A DNA stretch of 41,078 bases from a bacterium. GTDB taxonomy: Bacteria; Planctomycetota; Phycisphaerae; Phycisphaerales; UBA1924. Below the pieces are notes generated by a model. That model made no database searches and was not told the origin of the DNA. It saw only the letters and a list, made by a program, of their open reading frames with translations. Where the stretch lies: NCBI GenBank assembly GCA_024743075.1, contig JANSXG010000009.1, forward strand, positions 1 through 41,078, written 5' to 3'. Positions 7,047 to 13,992 of this stretch are shown one piece after another (within the stretch, counting starts at the first letter, position 1; every line of letters starts with the position of its first letter). Made by a program: the position numbers and the translations under genes.

Positions 7047-9992
7047 TCAGTTGCAGGTCGTGCCGAAGTTGGCGAGGACCAGGTTGAGGTCCGCCAGATC
7101 GACGTTGCCGTCATCGGTCACGTCGCCGTTGTCGGTGGCCTGTCCGAAGTTGGCGAGGACCAGGTTGAGGTCTGCCAGGTCAACGTTGCCGTCGCCCGTC
7201 GCGTCGCCGGGGCAGTCGGGCGTCGGCTCGCAGACCGGAGGCGCGGCGTTGGTCCGCGTGAAGCGCCCGGTGCCGGCGTTGTAGCTGACGTTCGCGAACT
7301 GGTCGCCGTCGAAGTCGTTGAAGTTCACGAAACGGGGTTCGCCGAGGTCAGCGATGCATGCGAACTGCAGGTGCTGGTTCGACACGAAGTCATGGCCACC
7401 GCCGTTGATGAAGACCTGAATCTTCAGCGGAGACGAGCCGTCCCATGTCACGAGGTCGGACACGGGGATGCCGATCTCGATGCCGGTCGAGACGGTGGCC
7501 GGGTTCGAGTCCGGAGCGCCGAACTGGTCCTCGGCGCCGGAGACACCGGCGGTGTTCGAGTTGTTGATGTCGATCAGGGCGGTCTCGCCGGGGTTGTCGC
7601 CACCGGAGAAGAAGCCGAGGCCGCCGGTCATCGCGGTGCCGAGGAAGCGTCCTTCGCCCTCGTCGGACTCGCCCTGCACGCCGCGGAGGCGAGCGAAGTT
7701 GCCGACCATCTCGATGGTGTTTGTGCCCGAGTCGAAGTTGCCGGCTGCGAAGGTGTAGTAGTACTCGGCGTTGAAGCCGTCGTCGAACGTCAGGCCGGGG
7801 ATGATCTCGATGATCACGCCCTTGTCATCGGTCACGACGATCGGGCCGCCCATGCGGTTGAGCGCCGAGAAGTCGACCGGGGGGTTGCCGTCGTACTCGG
7901 GGTCGTCCGGAGGAAGGTCGCTGAAGATGAGGGTGTTCTGACCGTTGCCGGCGCCGGTGTCGATGAAGACCTCGATCTTGTTGAAGTTCGGCTCGAGGTT
8001 GCCGCCGAGCATCAGGTAGATCGTGTCCGCGCCGGTGAAGTCGTCGAAGTCACGACGCATGAAGAGGTTGTCGAGTTCGCTGCCGTTGGCGTCGGCGATA
8101 CCGGGATTGGTGTTGTTTCCGAAGCCGGAGCGCGAGGTGAGGTCGGTCGTGATGGGGTTCACGCTCGACTTGGCGCCGCCGAAGCCGCTGCCGCCCGTGC
8201 CGTTGCCGTCCGTGAGGAGGAACATGCCCGAGGCGAAGTGCTCGACCGGGTCGTTGCCACCCGTGTAGTTGAGCATGAAGTCGGGCGAGAAGCCGGCGTC
8301 GAAGGTCATTCCGGCCATGTTGTTGTTGATGTTGTTGAACTCGATCGGCGGGTTGTCGTTGCGGAGCTCGTTCTGACCCGTTGAGGCGTCCACATCAAAG
8401 AAGAGGTTGAGCTTGTTGAAGTTGGTCTCGAGATTGCCGGTGACCACGCCGAACAGTGTCGGCTTGTTGTCGTTCGCGGTGTCGAGGCCGACCGCAATCC
8501 AAAGGCCGTCGATCTCCGAACCCTGGGCGAGATCGGGGTCTCCGTTGGTGGAGTCACCGAACTGGGTCGGGGTGCCGGTCGCGCCCTCGTCGTTCGCGTA
8601 GACGAGCGTGTAGGCGCTCGCGTCGACCGTGCCATCCATGTTGATGGTCACCGGAGACAGCGAGGTGGGAACGCTCACGCTGACGAACTGGTTGCCGGCG
8701 AAGTTGTTGAAGTCGATGCTTCCAACCGGTCCGCCGAGGTTGTCCTGCGTCGTTGCGACTCCGCCGATGATCTGGTTCGACAGGAAGTCGAAGTTCGAGC
8801 CGTTGACAAAGCCGCCGATGCGGATCGGGTCGCCGGAGCCGATGGCGTAGCCGAGGCCCGGCAGGCCGATCTTGAACTCAACGCCGGTGCTGACTTCCGC
8901 GGGATCGGAGACGAACGGATCGGGGTCCACGGTCGCGGTCGCGACGCCGCCGATGTTCGACTGGTCACTGGTGGCTTCCACGTTGCCACCGTTGGGCGGA
9001 GCAGAACCGACACCGGGGTTTGCGTTGGACAGCACCTGGATGTTGCCAGGGGCCTTGGTGCCGGGAGCGCCGAAGAAACCGAAGAGGCCGTTCCCGCCGG
9101 GAGGCAGGAGCTGCATGTTCAGGTAGTGCTGGCTCGGGTCGCCGGTGTAGTTCATGTAGTACTCGGCACCGAACGCGGTATCGAACGTCAGGCCGGCCAT
9201 GTTGCCGAGGGCATTGAAGTCGACGCCGGAGTCGTTCGGGACGAGCTGGTTCTGTCCGCCGGCGGCGACATCGAAGAACAAGTTGAGTTTCTCGAAGCTC
9301 GTGCGCTGGTTGCCGGCGACGAACAGGTAGAGACGCGTCCCGTCGTGGTAGGCGTAGACCGCGTCGATCTCGGAGCCGTTGGACGCGACATCGCTGGGAT
9401 CGCTGTTGCTCACGAAGGTCGAGGCGAGAGTATTCACGAACAGAGCCGACCCGTAGCTGGCGTCCAGGCTCCCGTCCACGGTCGGTGCCGCGGCCGCGGA
9501 TGACGGCACGGTCACGAACTGGTCACCCGCGATCGCCGAGAAATCGGCGATGGTGGAGTCGCCGACGTTGTCTGAAGCGGCCGGGAGGCCACCGATGACC
9601 TGGTTCGAGATGACGCTGTGACCACCGTTGGCCATCCAGCCGGCGATGCGGATCGGGCTCGAACCGTCCCAGCCGAGCTCGGCGAGATCGATCGCGACCT
9701 CGAAACCGGTCGCGACCGCAGCGGGATCGCTGTCGGGCGCGGGGAAGTCGAACGTTCCGGCACCGAAGGGGCCGACGCCGCCGACGTTGGACTGATCAGA
9801 GGTGATCGAGATATCGACGGGCTCGCCGTTCACGATGTCGATCACGCTGACACCCTGCACGGCGACCGGGGTCGAACCATAGTTGTCACCCGCGCTTCGG
9901 GTGCCGTCGACCATCGGGGCCGCGATCACGGTCCCGGCGGCGGCGACGAGACCGGCGAGCGACGCGGTCGCTGCTGCTTTCATGTTCGGCAT
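7047..9992 (-). CDS. Large secreted mosaic protein ending in a dockerin-like domain
   Basis: A 981-residue exported protein. The signal peptide ends near residue 24 (VAAAGTVIAAP). It is built from two kinds of block. Block A has NGSEIDAVYAY, LYLFVAGNQ, EKLNLFFDV and GLTFDTAFGAEYYMNY. Block B has SDPAEVSTGVEFKIGL, DPIRIGGFVNGS, FLSNQIIGG and FAGNQFVSV. Their order is B (50-165), A (170-320), B (345-445), A (450-600), A (630-800), B (840-930). The end (about 932-981) is two 27-residue repeats sharing DGNVDLADLNLVLANFG: EF-hand-like calcium-binding dockerin repeats flanked by cysteines, with an 81-base DNA period. It is probably displayed on or released from the surface. The start at 9992 follows GGAGAG. 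No catalytic domain was recognised. Confidence 0.8.
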   Translation of the reverse strand: MPNMKAAATASLAGLVAAAGTVIAAPMVDGTRSAGDNYGSTPVAVQGVSVIDIVNGEPVDISITSDQSNVGGVGPFGAGTFDFPAPDSDPAAVATGFEVAIDLAELGWDGSSPIRIAGWMANGGHSVISNQVIGGLPAASDNVGDSTIADFSAIAGDQFVTVPSSAAAAPTVDGSLDASYGSALFVNTLASTFVSNSDPSDVASNGSEIDAVYAYHDGTRLYLFVAGNQRTSFEKLNLFFDVAAGGQNQLVPNDSGVDFNALGNMAGLTFDTAFGAEYYMNYTGDPSQHYLNMQLLPPGGNGLFGFFGAPGTKAPGNIQVLSNANPGVGSAPPNGGNVEATSDQSNIGGVATATVDPDPFVSDPAEVSTGVEFKIGLPGLGYAIGSGDPIRIGGFVNGSNFDFLSNQIIGGVATTQDNLGGPVGSIDFNNFAGNQFVSVSVPTSLSPVTINMDGTVDASAYTLVYANDEGATGTPTQFGDSTNGDPDLAQGSEIDGLWIAVGLDTANDNKPTLFGVVTGNLETNFNKLNLFFDVDASTGQNELRNDNPPIEFNNINNNMAGMTFDAGFSPDFMLNYTGGNDPVEHFASGMFLLTDGNGTGGSGFGGAKSSVNPITTDLTSRSGFGNNTNPGIADANGSELDNLFMRRDFDDFTGADTIYLMLGGNLEPNFNKIEVFIDTGAGNGQNTLIFSDLPPDDPEYDGNPPVDFSALNRMGGPIVVTDDKGVIIEIIPGLTFDDGFNAEYYYTFAAGNFDSGTNTIEMVGNFARLRGVQGESDEGEGRFLGTAMTGGLGFFSGGDNPGETALIDINNSNTAGVSGAEDQFGAPDSNPATVSTGIEIGIPVSDLVTWDGSSPLKIQVFINGGGHDFVSNQHLQFACIADLGEPRFVNFNDFDGDQFANVSYNAGTGRFTRTNAAPPVCEPTPDCPGDATGDGNVDLADLNLVLANFGQATDNGDVTDDGNVDLADLNLVLANFGTTCN
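7063..7201 (-). repeat. Two in-frame 81-bp repeats encoding the dockerin-like domain
   Basis: The DNA CCGAAGTTGGCGAGGACCAG recurs exactly 81 bases apart (from 7063 and from 7144), giving two 27-codon units whose cores differ at only a few bases. The encoded units carry a D-x-T-x-D-x-N-x-D calcium-loop pattern. Near-identity at DNA level, including synonymous positions, suggests recent duplication or gene conversion. Confidence 0.8.
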
Positions 9993-10106
9993 GGCGATCT
10001 TCTCTCCATAGTGATGGACGCGTGCGGTCGGTGCCGCACTCGGTTGAATCGCCTCGATCCGATAGGGAGTTGAACGCACTCCCCGATCGCGATGTCGGCG
10101 GTATCG

Positions 10107-10140
10107 AAAAAACCGGCCGCGCTGTTTCCAGCCCGGCCGG
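10107..10140 (-). terminator. Intrinsic terminator of the single-module secreted protein gene
   Basis: On the minus strand CCGGCCG pairs with CGGCCGG around a loop of about 14 bases that can pair further, followed by six T residues (A-run 10107-10112). It lies just after the stop codon at 10158 and isolates this gene from the downstream dockerin protein gene. Confidence 0.78.
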
Positions 10141-10157
10141 CAGAGGAAGTCGTTCGC

Positions 10158-11051
10158 TCAGGCGCGACGGCGACGGATCGCCGCGAGGCCCGCGAGGCCG
10201 ACCAGCCCGAGGGTGCCGGGGGTCGGGATGGTGATGAACTGGTTGCCGGCGAACTGGTTGAAGTCAATGCCGCTCAGATTGCCGATGAAGTTGCCCGCAC
10301 CGTCACCGCCGAGGTTGCCGGTGCCATCGGGCAGGCCACCGATGACCTGGTTTGACATGAAGTCGTTGCCGCTGCCGTTGATCCAGCCGGCGATGTTGAT
10401 CGGTGTGACGCCGTCCCAGCCCAGAGCACCGAGGTCGATCGCGATCTCGACACCGGTGGAGACCAGGGCGGGGTCCGAATCGAACGGGTCGCCGAGGTTG
10501 CCGACGCCGCCGACGTTCGAGTTGTCCTGCGAGAACGTGATGTCCGCGCCGCCGAGTTGCACGGTGAGCTGGTTGCCCGCGACGGGGCCGCCGCCGAGGA
10601 AGCCGCCGGTGCCGTCAACGAGGGCGCCATCGACATACCACTCGATGGGGTCGTTGCCACCGGTGAAGCTGAGCACGGCGTCGGCCTCGAAGCCCGAGTC
10701 GAATGTCAGGCCGCCGAGGTTCCCGAGGTTGGGAAGATCGGTCGACAACTGGTTCTGACCACCGGCGGCGTAATCCAGCACGATGTTCAGCTTGTTGAAG
10801 TTCGTCTGAAGGTTGCCGGCGACACCGAGGAACAGGGTCGTGCCGGAGATGCTGCCGTACAGGGCGTCAATCTCGGAACCGTTGGCGAATTCGACGGACG
10901 GATCGTCGTTGTTGCCGAAGCCGGTGCCGATGTTCTGGCTCCAGAGGGCGGGGCCGTACTTGCTGTCGAAGTCCGCACCGTTGATGGGCGCACCAGCGAA
11001 GGCGGCACCGGTCGTCGCAAGCAGCGCCGTTGCACAAAGGGTCTTCATCAT
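10158..11051 (-). CDS. Secreted single-module A-B protein with PxPG tail
   Basis: A 297-residue exported protein, clearly paralogous to the repeat blocks of its downstream neighbour. The signal peptide ends near residue 19 (LLATTGAAFAGAP). Block A (about 25-150) has NGSEIDALYGSISG, LFLGVAGNLQ, NKLNIVLDY and GLTFDSGFEADAVLSFTGG. Block B (about 165-275) has SDPALVSTGVEIAIDL, PINIAGWINGSG, FMSNQVIGGLPD and FAGNQFITI. It ends in PTPG-TLGLVGLAGLAAI-RRRR, a sorting-like tail, whereas its large relative ends in a dockerin. The same module is therefore attached to two different anchors. Start: two adjacent ATGs at 11051 and 11048. Function is unknown. The upstream region holds conspicuous palindromes. 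Confidence 0.8.
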   Translation of the reverse strand: MMKTLCATALLATTGAAFAGAPINGADFDSKYGPALWSQNIGTGFGNNDDPSVEFANGSEIDALYGSISGTTLFLGVAGNLQTNFNKLNIVLDYAAGGQNQLSTDLPNLGNLGGLTFDSGFEADAVLSFTGGNDPIEWYVDGALVDGTGGFLGGGPVAGNQLTVQLGGADITFSQDNSNVGGVGNLGDPFDSDPALVSTGVEIAIDLGALGWDGVTPINIAGWINGSGNDFMSNQVIGGLPDGTGNLGGDGAGNFIGNLSGIDFNQFAGNQFITIPTPGTLGLVGLAGLAAIRRRRA

Positions 11052-11189
11052 CTCTCAACTCCGTTTCTCTTGTGAGGCGCTTCCGGATCGAGCCTCGCAC
11101 AGGGAATCGTGGCCTCTCTCGTTGACCTCACGGCGTGCCACGGCGTCGTGAAGCGAACCGGCGCGGTGCCGCTTCGGATCAATCTGTCA

Positions 11190-11209
11190 TCGGTAAAACG
11201 ATTTACCGA
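11190..11209. promoter_or_regulatory. Operator-like palindrome, copy 1
   Basis: An 8-bp perfect inverted repeat, TCGGTAAA-acga-TTTACCGA. Its core GTAAAACGATTTAC has a central CG and AT-rich arms, as in many LacI/GalR-family operators. It lies about 140 bases upstream of the secreted protein start at 11051. The regulator is unknown and not encoded in the window. Confidence 0.55.
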
Positions 11210-11327
11210 GTCACTCTGAAACAGCCCGCAGCACCAGAACCCCGGCACAACGGGAAGAAATCCGCATTTGTGGCTCAAACTGAGCCCACCACGCTCGACG
11301 ACATCAGCTCGAGCACCTGTTTGCGCC

Positions 11328-11345
11328 GAGTAAAATGTTTTACTC
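11328..11345. promoter_or_regulatory. Operator-like palindrome, copy 2
   Basis: A perfect 8-bp inverted repeat around TG, GAGTAAAATGTTTTACTC. Its core (11330-11343) matches copy 1 at 12 of 14 positions. The two cores start exactly 137 bases apart, close to 13 helical turns, so a dimeric or tetrameric repressor could bind both on the same face and loop the DNA. Confidence 0.55.
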
Positions 11346-11463
11346 TCGCTTCAGAAGCATACTTGGGACCTTCCGGCACGCAAGCATCAGAGCCGGATTT
11401 CAGAGGCGGATTTCCCCGCAAACCACCTGATTGATGGGTGATTACGGGTCCGATAACAAATTA

Positions 11464-11940
11464 TCAGTGTTGAGGTGGGGGATTTTGTCGGCGCTTCTTC
11501 TTCTCGGCGTGCTCGCGCTTCTCCCGGAGGCGACGCTCAACGGCGCCGCGCCCGGGTTTGGTCCGGATCCGAGGCTTCGGCTTCACCTGGGCTTTGATGA
11601 CCAGTTCTCTCAGTTTCCCGAGGCACGCGTCTTTGTTCCGCTTCTGGGACCGCTCGTCCTGGGAAGCGATCAGCAACTCGTCGTCGCCGACCAGCCATTG
11701 CCCCGCGAGCTTTCGCAGGCGTCGGGCCGCCGCTGGGTGGAGCGGGATCGCGTCGACCGCGACCCGCAGTTCGACCCGGGTGTTCCGCTTGTTGACGTTC
11801 TGGCCACCGGGCCCGGACGAGCGCGACGCCGCGAAGTTGAGATCGGCGTCCGACACGAATACGCCGGGCGCAAGCCGGGTTTTGCCCGGGTTCTGCGGGG
11901 TCGGATTCGGCAGGGGTTGTTCGTTGGCGGCGGCGTGCAT
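11464..11940 (-). CDS. arfB: ArfB-like peptidyl-tRNA hydrolase (GGQ release-factor-like rescue protein)
   Basis: A 158-residue protein with the catalytic domain 3 of class I release factors but no codon-recognition domains. The segment ASRSSGPGGQNVNKRNTRVELR contains the GGQ motif (residues 45-47) that hydrolyses peptidyl-tRNA in the ribosome. The C-terminal tail (about 120-158) is strongly basic (KPKPRIRTKPGRG, then EKKKRRQ), as in ArfB/YaeJ, where it enters the empty mRNA channel of stalled ribosomes. These features support rescue of non-stop ribosomes. The start at 11940 is chosen as the nearest ATG before the conserved part; upstream ATGs in the same frame are possible. Confidence 0.85.
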   Translation of the reverse strand: MHAAANEQPLPNPTPQNPGKTRLAPGVFVSDADLNFAASRSSGPGGQNVNKRNTRVELRVAVDAIPLHPAAARRLRKLAGQWLVGDDELLIASQDERSQKRNKDACLGKLRELVIKAQVKPKPRIRTKPGRGAVERRLREKREHAEKKKRRQNPPPQH

Positions 11941-12020
11941 GGCTTGGGGTAGAGTACGCGCCCGGCGGCATGTTGCTCGACCCGGCATCCATGAGAAGAC
12001 ATGCAAGGAGATGGCAGGTC

Positions 12021-12920
12021 GTGAATCAGTGTATCGCGATGGTATTGGCGGTCCTCCTCGGGACGGGTTCGACCGCGGTTGGGCAGTCGATCGAGACCGA
12101 GGTGACCGACACCGAGGACCGTTCGGCGGCGGGCGACCTCTCGCTCAACATCGATCGCGCGGCCTCGTGGAAAGTCAGGGCGACCGCATCGGTCTGGTTC
12201 CCATCGCTGCGCGGCGAGCAGACGCTCGGAGGCGGCTCGAAGTTCGACATCGACATCATCGACCAACCGGACGTGCAGGTTGCGCCGAGATACGAACTCG
12301 CGTTCCGGCGCGACAAATGGACCGTGCTCACGAGCGGCTTCGTCTTCAACATGGACGAGAACGCGGCGGCCACGGAATCGTTCATCGCGAGCGGAACCAC
12401 GATCAACGCGGGTGACCGGGTCAGTTACGACATCGACTACTGGAGCGCCGACCTCTTTCTGGCGTATCGGTTCGCCGACATGCCGATCGACAACGCCGGC
12501 GGACGCGGTGCGCCGCCGAGTCCCTTCTCCGTGCCGCGCGACGGCGTCGGGCTGTTCTTCGACGTTCTCGCGGGCGCTCGAGTCTGGCATCTTGACTACA
12601 CGATGAACCAGATCGGCGGTCCGTCGCTCATCGATGAGCAGGAGACCTGGATCGACCCGGTCGTCGGCGGACGCATGCTTCTGGACCTTCCCCACGGTTT
12701 CGGCGTTGAGGTGCGTGGCGATGTCGGCGGTTTCGGTGTGGGCTCCGAGTTCGCCTGGAACATCGGCGTCGCCTTCCGCGCCGAGCTGGCGGAGAACATC
12801 GGCGCCGAGATCGGCTTCCGCCACCTCCAGACGCGCTACGAGTCGGGGAGCGGGGCCGACCTCTTCGAATGGGATGTCGCGTCGGCGGGTCTCTACGGTT
12901 CGATTGTCTTCCGTTTCTAG
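12021..12920 (+). CDS. Predicted outer-membrane beta-barrel protein
   Basis: A 299-residue exported protein. The signal peptide is MNQCIAMVLAVLLGTGSTAVGQ. The rest alternates polar and hydrophobic residues in strand-like stretches (SWKVRATASVWFPSL, YELAFRRDKWTVLTSGFVF, YWSADLFLAYRF, GLFFDVLAGARVWHLDY) and ends in a terminal strand finishing with aromatic F (GLYGSIVFRF), the usual signature for BAM-dependent barrel insertion. GTG at 12021 is preferred because AAGGAG lies 10 bases upstream and the signal peptide begins there; an in-frame ATG at 11991 would add a basic stretch. Transported substrate or ligand is unknown. It precedes rsmD by 15 bases and may be cotranscribed. Confidence 0.75.
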   Translation: MNQCIAMVLAVLLGTGSTAVGQSIETEVTDTEDRSAAGDLSLNIDRAASWKVRATASVWFPSLRGEQTLGGGSKFDIDIIDQPDVQVAPRYELAFRRDKWTVLTSGFVFNMDENAAATESFIASGTTINAGDRVSYDIDYWSADLFLAYRFADMPIDNAGGRGAPPSPFSVPRDGVGLFFDVLAGARVWHLDYTMNQIGGPSLIDEQETWIDPVVGGRMLLDLPHGFGVEVRGDVGGFGVGSEFAWNIGVAFRAELAENIGAEIGFRHLQTRYESGSGADLFEWDVASAGLYGSIVFRF

Positions 12921-12935
12921 TTTCGAAGGCCACCA

Positions 12936-13721
12936 ATGATCCGGATCATCAGCGGCGAGTATCGACGCCGGCAACTGCGCACACCCAAGGACGCGAAGGT
13001 CACCCGGCCGCTCCCGGACCGGGTGCGCACGGCCTTCTTCAACATGCTGCGCGGCCACATAGAGGGTCAGGCGATTCTCGACGGTTTCGCGGGCGTGGGC
13101 AGTTTCGGGCTTGAAGCGGCCAGCCGCGGCGCTTCCGAAGTGGTCATGGTGGAGAAGGATCGGGAGATCGCGTCGATCCTGCAGTCGAACATCGATGAGC
13201 TGGGCGCTGGCGACACCTGTCGAGTGTTGAGGGGCGATGTCCTGGGGATCTCCATCCTGTCGAGGTGCCCTCGTCCGGTACACATCGTGTTCTTCGATCC
13301 GCCGTACCCGATGATTCTTGACCCGGCCCAAAGGGAGCGGGTGTTCGGTCAGTTCTCGCGCGTGGTTGAGCTTCTCGATGACGAGGGCTTCGCGATCCTG
13401 CGCACTCCTTGGCCGGTCATCGATCGGATGGTCGACGGCAAGCGTCATCAGGGCGGACCGGTGCCCGTCGAACCGGAGGAATCCAGGCCGGCGGGTCGAT
13501 ACCCCGAAGAAACAGCCTTCACGATCGATGACTTCGACGACCCGGCCGAAGCCGCGATCGCTGGAGCGGCGCCGGAACCCGAAAATGAGGCTTCTGCTGA
13601 GCTGCCCGGTGAGCGCGTCGAGATGGACCTGGCCATCCCCGGCGCGGAAGGCCCCGAGACGCACATCTACGGATCGATGGCCGTGCACTGGTACATGCGC
13701 CGGCGCGATGCTTCGTCTTAA
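12936..13721 (+). CDS. rsmD: 16S rRNA (guanine-N2)-methyltransferase RsmD, with acidic insertion
   Basis: A 261-residue SAM-dependent methyltransferase. It opens with IRIISGEYRRRQL and RPLPDRVRTAFFNML, typical of RsmD. The SAM-binding loop is LDGFAGVGSFGLEA (about 48-61). The catalytic motif is DPPY (121-124). RsmD methylates G966 of 16S rRNA in the 30S subunit. The usual family length is about 180-200 residues. Here about 70 extra residues, rich in E, P and A, sit between about 166 and 240, before the last strand (THIYGSMAVHWYMRR). The frame is intact across the insertion. The stop overlaps the stop of the convergent gene by four bases. Confidence 0.9.
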   Translation: MIRIISGEYRRRQLRTPKDAKVTRPLPDRVRTAFFNMLRGHIEGQAILDGFAGVGSFGLEAASRGASEVVMVEKDREIASILQSNIDELGAGDTCRVLRGDVLGISILSRCPRPVHIVFFDPPYPMILDPAQRERVFGQFSRVVELLDDEGFAILRTPWPVIDRMVDGKRHQGGPVPVEPEESRPAGRYPEETAFTIDDFDDPAEAAIAGAAPEPENEASAELPGERVEMDLAIPGAEGPETHIYGSMAVHWYMRRRDASS

Positions 13722-13957
13722 TCACCCGAAGGCGCGGACGACGGTGGGGGAGTCGGCGTCCCCGGCGCCTGCGGCGTCGGGCCTTTGAGCTTGAGCTGTG
13801 CGAGCACGATGAAGATGGTCAGAAACACCGCGATCCAGGCGACGATCAGGACCGCGCCGACCGGGAACCTCCGCTTGTCGGGGTCCGGGAGCGTGATGTG
13901 CGGGGCCACTTCGTCGCGTCGACTGAGGCGTTGATCCGGTTGGGCAGGGTCGTTCAT
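13718..13957 (-). CDS. Small single-pass membrane protein, proline-rich tail
   Basis: A 79-residue protein. The N-terminal 30 residues are hydrophilic and charged (NDPAQPDQRLSRRDEV). One transmembrane helix lies at about 33-53 (VGAVLIVAWIAVFLTIFIVLA), followed by a short proline- and threonine-rich tail. The ATG at 13957 was chosen because longer versions add implausible sequence. No family was recognised. It converges with rsmD, sharing overlapping stop codons, and is divergent from the CCA-adding enzyme gene by 35 bases, so a promoter for both must be packed in or near that gap. Its role is unknown; coding status rests on the coherent membrane helix. Confidence 0.6.
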   Translation of the reverse strand: MNDPAQPDQRLSRRDEVAPHITLPDPDKRRFPVGAVLIVAWIAVFLTIFIVLAQLKLKGPTPQAPGTPTPPPSSAPSGD

Positions 13958-13992
13958 CAGGGCAGATCGTAGCGCGGAAGTACACTTGGCGC

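Larger units (their letters stand above)
11052..11463. promoter_or_regulatory. 412-bp gene-free regulatory region rich in palindromes
   Basis: No credible gene is found here. A 99-codon frame from 11135 looks random. The region lies upstream of the secreted protein at 11051 and after the stop of the ArfB-like gene. It is locally AT-rich and holds four inverted repeats: 11190-11209, 11272-11286 (GGCTCA-aac-TGAGCC), 11328-11345 and 11452-11465 (GATAA-n4-TTATC). The first and third share a 14-base core. A promoter for the minus-strand gene must lie here, but I could not assign -35 and -10 boxes with confidence. Confidence 0.6.

Noticed and set aside
7063-7201. Possible CRISPR-like or tandem DNA repeat
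   Set aside because: The repeat unit is in frame (27 codons), present twice, and encodes a dockerin-like calcium loop.
6888-8384. Long plus-strand open frame (498 codons) across the dockerin protein gene
   Set aside because: It is antisense to a gene with a clear signal peptide, repeats and dockerin. Its translation is rich in V, E, D, A and R, as expected from the reverse strand of GC-rich codons.
11135-11434. 99-codon frame in the palindrome-rich intergenic region
   Set aside because: No ribosome site, no coherent protein character; the palindromes explain the region better.
13470-13660. Frameshift or fusion boundary within rsmD
   Set aside because: The frame is continuous and the terminal RsmD strand follows the low-complexity segment, so it is an insertion, not a break.
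11670-13688. Long minus-strand open frame (672 codons) opposite the barrel protein and rsmD
   Set aside because: Low-complexity Arg/His/Asp-rich translation; it covers two recognisable plus-strand genes and part of arfB in another frame.
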